Below, one piece after another: positions 14,934-21,619 of a stretch of DNA of 25,634 nt. Positions within the stretch are counted from its first letter, which is position 1. Each line of letters starts with the position of its first letter. The stretch comes from DASXYU01 sp036502295 (GTDB lineage Bacteria; Actinomycetota; Actinomycetes; Mycobacteriales; Jatrophihabitantaceae), in assembly GCA_036502295.1 (NCBI GenBank), contig DASXYU010000052.1, positions 1 to 25,634 on the forward strand, read 5' to 3'. A model generated the notes under the pieces. That model was not told the DNA's origin and made no database searches. It saw only the letters and a list, made by a program, of their open reading frames with translations. The position numbers and the translations under genes are program-made.

Positions 14934-15368
14934 CTACTTTTCAGATCGAGAAGAAATCCAGCTCAGTGCGAGGACGTAGCCCTCGACGCCAAGGCCCACG
15001 ATGACGCCGGTGGCGTGCGCCGAGAGATAGCTGTGGTGCCGGAACTCCTCGCGCTTGTGCACGTTGCTGATGTGCACCTCGATCAGCGGCGCGGTGAGCA
15101 TGGCGCATGCGTCGGCGAGTGCCACCGAGGTGTGCGTGAACGCGCCGGCGTTGAGGACGACCGGGGTCTTGCTGTCAGCCGCCTCGTGCAGCCAGCCGAT
15201 GAGTTCGCCCTCGTGGTCGCTCTGCCGCACCTCGACCTCGAGATCGAGCTCGGCGCCTGCCTTCACGCACAGCGCAGCGAGTTCGGCGTAGGTCGTGGAG
15301 CCGTAGATCGCGGGCTCGCGGGCGCCGAGTCGACCGAGGTTCGGTCCGTTCAGTACGAGAACCCTCAC
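14934..15368 (-). CDS. aroQ: 3-dehydroquinate dehydratase, type II
   Basis: 144 aa, the normal size. It removes water from 3-dehydroquinate, the third shikimate step, as a dodecamer. Motifs are VLNGPNLGRLGAREPAIYG (residues 5-23, with active Arg and Tyr), VLNAGAFTHTSVALADA (about 70-86), and EVHISNVHKREEFRHHSYLS (about 97-116, with the catalytic His region). The GTG start at 15368 overlaps the aroB stop as GTGA. Confidence 0.97.
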   Translation of the reverse strand: MRVLVLNGPNLGRLGAREPAIYGSTTYAELAALCVKAGAELDLEVEVRQSDHEGELIGWLHEAADSKTPVVLNAGAFTHTSVALADACAMLTAPLIEVHISNVHKREEFRHHSYLSAHATGVIVGLGVEGYVLALSWISSRSEK

Positions 15369-16459
15369 TTCGACACCTCCGAGTATGCGGCGGCGAGGAC
15401 GGCCGGATCCGGGTTGTCCACGCTCACCGGCTTGGCGAGGCCGTCCAGGACGATGAACCGGATGCTGTTGCCCCCGCTTCTGGAACTACGCGCCTTCTTG
15501 TCGACCTTCATGGTCTCCAACAGTGTGGCGAAGGCACCGGGGTCATAGCGGGTAGGCAGGCCGAGCGATTCGAGAATGGTGCGGTGGCGATCGACGGTGG
15601 CGTCGTCGAGCCTGCCGAGCAGGCGCGCCAGTTCAGCGGCGTAGACGAGGCCGATCGAGATCGCGGCGCCGTGGCGCCAGCGGTACTTCTCGTTGCGCTC
15701 GATCGCATGCCCGAGGGTGTGGCCGTAGTTGAGGATCTCGCGCAGCCCCTGCTCGGTGAGGTCCTCGGAGACGACGCGCGCCTTGATGCGCACGGAGCGC
15801 TCGATGAGTTCGCGCTCCACCGGGTTGCCGGCTTTCGTGGCCGCTGCCGGATCCTTCTCGATGAGCTCGAGGATCATCGGGTCGGCGATGAAGCCGCACT
15901 TCACGACCTCGGCAAGACCGGCGAGGTAGTCGTTCGGCAGCAGCGTCTCCAGCGTGTTGAGGTCACAGATCACCCCGGCCGGCGGGTGGAAGGCGCCGAC
16001 GAGGTTCTTGCCGGCGTCGGTGTTGATCGCGGTCTTGCCACCGACTGCGGCGTCCACCATTCCGGCGAGCGTGGTGGAGATGTGCACGACCTTCACCCCG
16101 CGCAGCCACGCGGCGGCCACCCATCCCGCGAGGTCGGTGGTGGCTCCGCCGCCGAGGCCGATGACCGCATCCGAGCGCGTGAAACCGACCTGACCGAGGA
16201 CGTTCCAGCAGAATCCCGCGACCTCGAGTGTCTTGGCGTCCTCGCCGTCGGGGACCTCGATGGTGTGTGCGTCGAAGCCGCTGGCGTTGAGGTCATCGCG
16301 CACCGCGTCGGCGGTGGCGGCGAGGGTGGGCGGATGGATGATCGCGACATGGGAGGCGTTGCCGAGCAGCGGCGCAACCTCGCCGAGCAGACCGCGGCCG
16401 ACGAGCACCTCGTACGGCGCCGGTCCTCCGACCGGAACGCGCGTGATCTCATCGCTCAT
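15365..16459 (-). CDS. aroB: 3-dehydroquinate synthase
   Basis: 364 aa. It converts DAHP to 3-dehydroquinate with NAD and a metal. AVIGLGGGATTDLAGWVAAAWLRG (residues about 97-120) binds NAD; the segment STTLAGMVDAAVGGKTAIN holds the catalytic Lys, and ILNYGHTLGHAIE and RHGAAISIG supply metal-binding His residues. Its ATG overlaps the aroK stop (ATGA). Confidence 0.97.
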   Translation of the reverse strand: MSDEITRVPVGGPAPYEVLVGRGLLGEVAPLLGNASHVAIIHPPTLAATADAVRDDLNASGFDAHTIEVPDGEDAKTLEVAGFCWNVLGQVGFTRSDAVIGLGGGATTDLAGWVAAAWLRGVKVVHISTTLAGMVDAAVGGKTAINTDAGKNLVGAFHPPAGVICDLNTLETLLPNDYLAGLAEVVKCGFIADPMILELIEKDPAAATKAGNPVERELIERSVRIKARVVSEDLTEQGLREILNYGHTLGHAIERNEKYRWRHGAAISIGLVYAAELARLLGRLDDATVDRHRTILESLGLPTRYDPGAFATLLETMKVDKKARSSRSGGNSIRFIVLDGLAKPVSVDNPDPAVLAAAYSEVSK

Positions 16460-16986
16460 GTGCTGGCGGTCTCCTTGCGCTGCTTGAGGCTGGCGGCGAT
16501 GCGGGAGGCGACCTGTCCCGGTGCCCTGTTGTCGGTGGGGACGGTGAGCGTGGCCGCCGCCTCGTAGGTGGCTTTGCGACTCTCGGCGAGTTCGCGCAGT
16601 CGGGCGGCCGGGTCGCCGGCGAGCAGCGGACGGGTGTGGGCGTCGCCGACGCGAGCGGCGAGCGTGCCGATCGCCGCATCGAGTCGCACCACTGGAAGGC
16701 CGCTGCGGGCCACCGCCGTGCGGGTCGTCTCGGTGTCGAGCGCTCCTCCTCCGAGTGCGAGGACGCCCCCGAAGTCGTGCAGGGCCGTCGCGATGGTCTC
16801 CGCCTCCAGCGCCCGGAAGGCCGCCTCGCCGTCGGTGTCGAAGATCTCGCGGATGCTTCGTCCTGCTGCGTCCTCGATGAGTTCGTCCGAGTCGGCGAAG
16901 TCGACACCGAGCATTTTCGCGAGTCGTCGTCCGGTAGTGCTCTTGCCGGATCCCGGCAGGCCGATCAGGACGACACGGGGACTCAT
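16456..16986 (-). CDS. aroK: Shikimate kinase
   Basis: 176 aa from ATG 16986. It phosphorylates shikimate with ATP. The P-loop is LIGLPGSGKSTTGRRLA (residues 7-23), the Asp of DFADSDELIE binds Mg and shikimate, and VLALGGGAL is the shikimate-binding GGG motif; the lid region has THTRPLL-type residues (DAHTRPLLAG). A longer open frame to 17223 runs into aroC and lacks homology, so it was discarded. It begins seven bases after the aroC stop; the ribosome site is weak, suggesting coupling to aroC. Confidence 0.96.
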   Translation of the reverse strand: MSPRVVLIGLPGSGKSTTGRRLAKMLGVDFADSDELIEDAAGRSIREIFDTDGEAAFRALEAETIATALHDFGGVLALGGGALDTETTRTAVARSGLPVVRLDAAIGTLAARVGDAHTRPLLAGDPAARLRELAESRKATYEAAATLTVPTDNRAPGQVASRIAASLKQRKETAST

Positions 16987-16993
16987 CTGTCGC

Positions 16994-18223
16994 TCACGGA
17001 GCTTCGTCACTGGCGCTCGTGCCAGTGCTCGCTTCCAGACCTCGCTCGGCGAGGCGCTTGAGGTAGGCGTCGGCGTTGCGTCGCGTCTCGGCGACCGAGT
17101 CGCCGCCGAACTTCTCCAGCGCCGCCTCGGCGAGGACGAGCGCCACCATCGCCTCGGCGACGACTGCGGCAGCGGGCACCGCGACGACGTCACTGCGCTG
17201 GTTGATCGCGACGGCCGGCTCACCGGTCTCGGTGTCGACGGTGCGCAGCGCCCGCGGGACCGTGGAGATCGGCTTCATCGCCGCCCGCACCCGCAGCACC
17301 TCGCCGGTGCTCATCCCGCCCTCGGTACCGCCGGCTCGGCCGGAGACGCGGCGGATGATGCCGCTGGTCTCGTCGCGCACGATCTCGTCGTGCGCCAGGC
17401 TGCCGCGGATACGGGCGAGTTCGAAGCCGTCACCGACCTCGACGCCCTTGATCGCCTGGATGCCCATCAGCGCACCGGCAAGGCGCGCGTCGAGGCGGCG
17501 ATCACCCTGGGTGTGGCTGCCGAGGCCGGGCGGGAGTCCGTAGGCGAGCACTTCGACGACACCGCCGAGGGTGTCGCCGTCCTTACGCGCCTGATCGATC
17601 TCGGCGATCATCGCCGCGCTCGCGGCGTCGTCGAGGCAGCGCACCTCGGAGGCGTCGACCGTGTCCTCGTCCTCGGGACCGGGCAGGACGCCTACGGGGG
17701 CTTCGACCGAGCCGATCGAGACGACGTGGCTGACGATGCTGACACCGAGGGCCTGCTTGAGGAACGCCTTCGCCACCGCGCCGAGGGCGACGCGCGCCGC
17801 GGTCTCGCGGGCGCTCGCGCGTTCCAAGATCGGGCGGGCGTCGTCGACGTCGTACTTCTGCATGCCCGCGAGGTCGGCGTGGCCGGGGCGGGGGCGGGTG
17901 AGCGGGGCGTTGCGTGCCTGCTCGGCGAGGACGTCGGGGTCGACGGGGTCGGCCGACATCACCGTCGTCCACTTGGGCCATTCGCTGTTTGCGACGCGGA
18001 TGGCGATGGGGCCACCCATGGTGAGGCCGAGGCGGACGCCGCCGGTGAGTTCGGCGGTGTCCTGCTCGAACTTCATGCGGGCACCGCGGCCGTAGCCGAG
18101 GCGGCGGCGGGCGAGGTCACGGTCGACGGCCGCGGTCGTCACCGCGACGCCCGAGGGAATTCCCTCAAGGACGGCAACGAGCGCGGGGCCGTGGGACTCT
18201 CCGGCGGTCATCCATCGCAACAC
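16994..18223 (-). CDS. aroC: Chorismate synthase
   Basis: 409 aa. It makes chorismate from EPSP with reduced FMN, the last common aromatic step. LRWMTAGESHGPALVAVLEG (residues 2-21) is the first signature with the catalytic His11; RRRLGYGRGARMKFEQD, RPGHADLAGMQKYDVDDARPILERASARETAARVA, and the C-terminal AINQRSDVVAVPAA complete the family pattern. The GTG at 18223 gives the consensus N-terminus. It heads the tight aroC-aroK-aroB-aroQ row. Confidence 0.97.
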   Translation of the reverse strand: MLRWMTAGESHGPALVAVLEGIPSGVAVTTAAVDRDLARRRLGYGRGARMKFEQDTAELTGGVRLGLTMGGPIAIRVANSEWPKWTTVMSADPVDPDVLAEQARNAPLTRPRPGHADLAGMQKYDVDDARPILERASARETAARVALGAVAKAFLKQALGVSIVSHVVSIGSVEAPVGVLPGPEDEDTVDASEVRCLDDAASAAMIAEIDQARKDGDTLGGVVEVLAYGLPPGLGSHTQGDRRLDARLAGALMGIQAIKGVEVGDGFELARIRGSLAHDEIVRDETSGIIRRVSGRAGGTEGGMSTGEVLRVRAAMKPISTVPRALRTVDTETGEPAVAINQRSDVVAVPAAAVVAEAMVALVLAEAALEKFGGDSVAETRRNADAYLKRLAERGLEASTGTSASDEAP

Positions 18224-18269
18224 GCGCCCAGTCTTTCAGACGGAACGAACTCGGTTGGCACGACCACGC

Positions 18270-18887
18270 TCACGCGATGAGCGGCGCGAGCAACGCGCCG
18301 AGGGTGAGCCACGGGCCGAAGGCGATCGCGGTCTTGCGCCCGGCCCGTCCTGCCATCAGCAAGCCGAGCGCCGCGGCCCCGCCGAGGACGAAGCCAAGAA
18401 CCAGTCCGTCGAGGACGGAGGACCACCCCGACCAGCCGAGGTAGAGGCCGAGGGCAGCGCCCAGCTTCACGTCGCCGAAGCCGAAGTGTCCGACCAGCGA
18501 GAGGACGGCGAGGGCGGCGAGGACCGCTGCCGCGCCGAGCAGCGCGCCGGCCCAACGGCCCCAGTCCCCCGGCAGCGCCAGCAGCAGCGCGCCGCCGATT
18601 CCCGCAGAGAGCACGAGCCGATCGGGCAGTCGATGATGTTCGAGGTCGATCACCACAAGCGGTGTCGCGCACAGCGCCAGCCAGACGAATGCCGGCTGCC
18701 GCGCCAGCCCCGCAAGGACGCCCAGCGCCAGCGCGGTACCGGCTGTCGCTGCCTGGCGCGGCGCCGAAGCCGTCCGTCCGCGCCACCACCGCCGATCCGA
18801 CCGGTCCGGAACCGACAGCGTCAGCCGAGCCAGATACGGCGACAGCCCAAGGCAGATCGCGCCGGAGACGATGGCGAAGGCGAGCAC
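18270..18887 (-). CDS. A24-type prepilin peptidase, minimal form
   Basis: 205 aa, almost all hydrophobic, with about six to seven membrane helices. The two catalytic aspartates of type IV prepilin peptidases are D81 in PLVVIDLEHHRLPDR and D139 in the GxGD motif HFGFGDVKLGAALGLYLG. The N-terminal zinc/methyltransferase domain found in PilD-like enzymes is missing, so it should cleave but not N-methylate. No pilin or secretion gene is in the window. Mycobacteria carry a similar protein beside aroE (Rv2551c), so the place is conserved. GTG 18887 is the likely start. Confidence 0.85.
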   Translation of the reverse strand: MLAFAIVSGAICLGLSPYLARLTLSVPDRSDRRWWRGRTASAPRQAATAGTALALGVLAGLARQPAFVWLALCATPLVVIDLEHHRLPDRLVLSAGIGGALLLALPGDWGRWAGALLGAAAVLAALAVLSLVGHFGFGDVKLGAALGLYLGWSGWSSVLDGLVLGFVLGGAAALGLLMAGRAGRKTAIAFGPWLTLGALLAPLIA

Positions 18888-18938
18888 ACTGCGACGCTAG
18901 GCATCTCGACACCGAGCGGCCATTCGACCTCCGTCGCC

Positions 18939-18947
18939 TGTGGACAA
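18939..18947 (-). promoter_or_regulatory. Single DnaA-box-like 9-mer
   Basis: The minus strand reads TTGTCCACA, identical to the DnaA box consensus used in Streptomyces-type GC-rich genomes. It lies in the 76-bp gap between aroE and the prepilin peptidase gene. A solitary box could titrate DnaA or affect transcription; one exact 9-mer can also arise by chance in a window of this size. Confidence 0.35.
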
Positions 18948-18963
18948 TGGTGGTTTCGCCGAC

Positions 18964-19776
18964 CTACAAACCCGCGGATGGGACGGCTGCGGCGAGGGCG
19001 ACACGCATCTGGGCGACGGGCGCCTGCAGGCCTGTCATGAGTTCGACCTGCGTCGCCGCCTGGTGCAGCAGCATGAGCGCCCCGCTCACCACGGTCGCGC
19101 CGGATTCGGCCGCCACCGCAGCGAGCCGCGTCGGCCGGTCGCCGTAGACGACGTCGAGGACGGCCTGCCCGGAGGTCCAGGCCTGATCGGCGTACGCATC
19201 CGCCGCACCGGCAGGCAGCGTCGAGATGATGAGATCGGCGAGGAACGCCGGCGAGTTCGCCGCGAGCGGCTCGACTTCGAGATAGACGCCGAGAGCCTGC
19301 GCCGTCGCCCGGATCTCGGCCGTCCTCTCCACATCACGGACGAGCAGCGTGACCCGCTGCGCGCCGGCGACGACGAGTGCCGCCACCACGGCCTGCGCCG
19401 TACCACCGGCGCCGAGGATCGTCGCGGAATCGGGACGCACCGCGTGCTCGGCGAGCGAGGCGACGATGCCGGCGACATCGGTGTTGTCGGCGATCCAGCC
19501 GCCGTCCTCGCCGGGGAGCAGGGTGTTGCCGGCGCCGACCGCAGCCGCAACGGGGCGCACCTCGTCGGCGATGTCGAGGATGGCCCGCTTCAGCGGCATC
19601 GTGCAGCTGAAGCCGGCCCAGTCGCGGCGGGCGGCCAGCACTGCGCGCAGGTCGTCCTCATCGCACTCGATGGCGCCGTAGCTCCAGTCGAGGCCGAGTG
19701 CAGCGTAGGCGGCGTTGTGCAGGACGGGCGAGAGGGAGTGCGCGATGGGCTTGCCGAGTACCGCGCAATGCCTCAT
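18964..19776 (-). CDS. aroE: Shikimate dehydrogenase
   Basis: 270 aa from ATG 19776. It reduces 3-dehydroshikimate to shikimate with NADPH. AVLGKPIAHSLSPVLHN (residues 5-21, SLS binds shikimate), SCTMPLKRA with catalytic Lys63, GNTLLP and ADNTDVAG with Asp100, and the nucleotide-binding ILGAGGTAQAVVAAL are all present. The pair MPLK replaces the commoner IPHK. A 418-codon open frame that continues into mltG has no homology in its first part. It starts 13 bases after the mltG stop. Confidence 0.95.
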   Translation of the reverse strand: MRHCAVLGKPIAHSLSPVLHNAAYAALGLDWSYGAIECDEDDLRAVLAARRDWAGFSCTMPLKRAILDIADEVRPVAAAVGAGNTLLPGEDGGWIADNTDVAGIVASLAEHAVRPDSATILGAGGTAQAVVAALVVAGAQRVTLLVRDVERTAEIRATAQALGVYLEVEPLAANSPAFLADLIISTLPAGAADAYADQAWTSGQAVLDVVYGDRPTRLAAVAAESGATVVSGALMLLHQAATQVELMTGLQAPVAQMRVALAAAVPSAGL

Positions 19777-19789
19777 GCGCCGCCCCGCC

Positions 19790-21046
19790 TCACGCGCAGC
19801 CCCAGTTGTTGTTGCGGCACTTGTCCACGGCTGTGTTGAAGTCGTCCTCATTGTTCGTGAAGTAGAGGTGACCGTCGGCGGAGTCGTTGACGTAGTAGAT
19901 CCAGTTGCCCGGCGTGGGATGGATCGCGGCCTGCAGCGCGTCGGCGCCCGGGTTGCTGATCGGCGTCGGCGGCAGTCCATCGTGCAGGTAGGTGTTGTAC
20001 GGCGTGTCGTAGGAGGTGTAGTCGATCGTCGTCGGGTCGACTCCGTTGAGCTTGGCGCCGTAGACCGTCGCCGCGTCGATCTGCAGCTTCCGCTGCGAGG
20101 CAAGGCGGTTGAGGATGACGCGGGCGACCTTGGCCATGTCGTCGGGGAACTTCGCCTCCGACTGCGCGAGGGAGGCGATGATGAGCGCCTCGTACGGGCT
20201 GATGTTGAGGGCCTTCGCACCGAGGGCGAAGCCGCTCTGCCTGTCCTGCGCGATGAAGGCGCCGGTCATCTTGCCGATGATGCTCGGCGGCGTCTCGTTC
20301 TCGCCGACGTTGTAGGTCGCCGGGTAGAGGAAGCCTTCAAGGGTGCTCGGCAGCCCGTTGGCCGAGCCGTCGGGGGCGTAGCCCAGCGGAAGGCCCGCGT
20401 CGGCAACGTCCTTGAGAGCCTGTTCGATCTGGGGTCGCTGAGATTCACCGAGCGCCTTCACCATGCGCTCCTCGATGTCGAGCGTGGTGGCGCCCTCGAT
20501 GACGACGAGGTCGCTGGACTGCACGCGCGCCTCGGAGTTCAGCAGCAGGGTGAGCGCGCTCGCCGCCGACATCTGCGCGTGCAGCGTGTAGGTGCCGGGC
20601 TGGATCTTCTGCGAGTCGGGGTTGTTGTTGGCCGCCGAGATGAACGCCGCCGCGCTCTTCACGACTCCGTGCTGCGCGAGCGTGCTTCCGATGTCGGTGG
20701 CCGAGGCGCCCTCGCCGATCACCACCGTGACGGAGCCGCTGCCCGCGCCCGCGTAGTCGGGGTCATGGAAGTGGTCGCGCAGCTTGGGAAAGATCACGAC
20801 GGAGGCGAGCACCACGAGGACGACGATGATCGCCCCGAGGGAGAAGAAGACGCGGCGGTGACGCTTGTGCCGCCGGCGGCGATCGCTGTTACGACTCTGC
20901 GACCGGGTCGACCGGGTGGGCGGCGGAACGTCCTTGATCGGCTCGAAGAGTTCGCCGGTGAAGAGGCCGGCGTCATCGTGAGCAGCGCGGTCATGAGTGA
21001 TGGGGTCGTGAGCGGACGGTCCGTGAGCGCCGGTGTGCTCAGTCAC
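19790..21046 (-). CDS. mltG: Endolytic murein transglycosylase MltG
   Basis: 418 aa. MltG cuts nascent glycan strands at the membrane and sets their length. A cytoplasmic tail of about 65 residues, rich in His (SAHDPITHDRAAHDD) and then very basic (RRRRHKRHRR), precedes one membrane helix (residues 66-87, VFFSLGAIIVVLVVLASVVI). The outer part has a LysM-like region and the YceG catalytic domain; the catalytic Glu is in IIASLAQSEAKFP at about residue 297, followed by VARVILNRL, and the C-terminal segment PYNTYLHDGLPPTPISNPG is characteristic. GTG 21046 has AGGGAG nine bases before it. Gene order ruvX-mltG-aroE is standard in Actinobacteria. Confidence 0.94.
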   Translation of the reverse strand: MTEHTGAHGPSAHDPITHDRAAHDDAGLFTGELFEPIKDVPPPTRSTRSQSRNSDRRRRHKRHRRVFFSLGAIIVVLVVLASVVIFPKLRDHFHDPDYAGAGSGSVTVVIGEGASATDIGSTLAQHGVVKSAAAFISAANNNPDSQKIQPGTYTLHAQMSAASALTLLLNSEARVQSSDLVVIEGATTLDIEERMVKALGESQRPQIEQALKDVADAGLPLGYAPDGSANGLPSTLEGFLYPATYNVGENETPPSIIGKMTGAFIAQDRQSGFALGAKALNISPYEALIIASLAQSEAKFPDDMAKVARVILNRLASQRKLQIDAATVYGAKLNGVDPTTIDYTSYDTPYNTYLHDGLPPTPISNPGADALQAAIHPTPGNWIYYVNDSADGHLYFTNNEDDFNTAVDKCRNNNWGCA

Positions 21047-21083
21047 GCGTCGACACTCCCTATCGATCGTGCGGGGCCGGGGC

Positions 21084-21542
21084 TTAGCGGGATGACTCCA
21101 ACCAGTGCTGGAGCAGTTCCACGGCCGCCGCCTGGTCGATCACCTCACGTTTGGCGCGGGCGCCTCGCGTGGCCCGGCTGCGGCCGATGTTTGCTGACTG
21201 GCCGAGCTTACGCGTCGCCGACACCGTGGTCAGGCGTTCGTCCACGTACGCGATGGGTGTGGGGCTGATCGCGTCGGTGAGCAGCTGCCCGTATTCGCGG
21301 GCCATCGCCGCCGAAGTCCCCTCTGCGCCAGCGAGAGTCCGGGGTAGGCCGATCACCACGCCCACGGCCCCGTGCTCGAGGACGAGCCGCGCTAATTCGG
21401 AGATATCGGAGTTATTGCGCGTGTCGCGCTGCAGCGTGGCCAGCGGAGTGGCGAGGATTCCGTTCGGGTCGCACATCGCCACCCCGACGCGGACGCTGCC
21501 GACGTCCACCCCCAACCACACGCCGGGTCGCGCCCCGCTCAC
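21084..21542 (-). CDS. ruvX: Putative pre-16S rRNA nuclease / RuvX (YqgF family)
   Basis: 152 aa from GTG 21542. YqgF proteins have an RNase H-like fold and trim the 16S rRNA 5' end; some are described as Holliday junction resolvase-like. WLGVDVGSVRVGVAMCDPNG contains the first catalytic Asp, VIGLPRTLAG the second motif, YVDERLTTVSA the Glu, and VIDQAAAVELLQHWLE the last Asp. An upstream GTG at 21605 is in frame but lies in the loop of an inverted repeat and has no ribosome site; GTG 21542 has GGGG five bases before it and the family begins close to WLGVDVG. Confidence 0.92.
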   Translation of the reverse strand: MSGARPGVWLGVDVGSVRVGVAMCDPNGILATPLATLQRDTRNNSDISELARLVLEHGAVGVVIGLPRTLAGAEGTSAAMAREYGQLLTDAISPTPIAYVDERLTTVSATRKLGQSANIGRSRATRGARAKREVIDQAAAVELLQHWLESSR

Positions 21543-21619
21543 AACGGCCCCACTTTGTGTTGCTGAGGGCCGTAAATTGAGCCGCGCAACGGCCCTGGGC
21601 AACACAAGGTCGGGCCGTT
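21543..21619. repeat. Two inverted palindromic repeats filling the alaS-ruvX gap (BIME-like)
   Basis: Left unit: ACGGCCC (21544-21550), 16-base loop, GGGCCGT (21567-21573). Right unit: AACGGCCC (21588-21595), 16-base loop, GGGCCGTT (21612-21619). Each unit is a hairpin by itself, and the right unit is an inverted copy of the left: the loops contain TTGTGTTGC and GCAACACAA, nine complementary bases, with 12 of 16 loop positions agreeing overall. The spacer is 14 bases. The right arm covers two bases of the alaS TAA and the left arm stops next to the ruvX GTG, so the repeat fills the gap exactly. It resembles a paired REP (BIME) or a tiny inverted-repeat element. Confidence 0.8.

Noticed and set aside
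16987..17223. Longer aroK of 255 codons
   Set aside because: The extra N-terminus is antisense-like low-complexity sequence within the aroC gene; ATG 16986 gives the standard shikimate kinase start before the P-loop.
19777..20220. Extension of aroE to 418 codons
   Set aside because: The first 148 codons overlap mltG and are Ser/Arg/Thr low-complexity, a shadow of mltG.
21543..21605. ruvX start at GTG 21605
   Set aside because: It would put the inverted repeat into coding sequence, has no ribosome site, and the family starts near the WLGVDVG motif.
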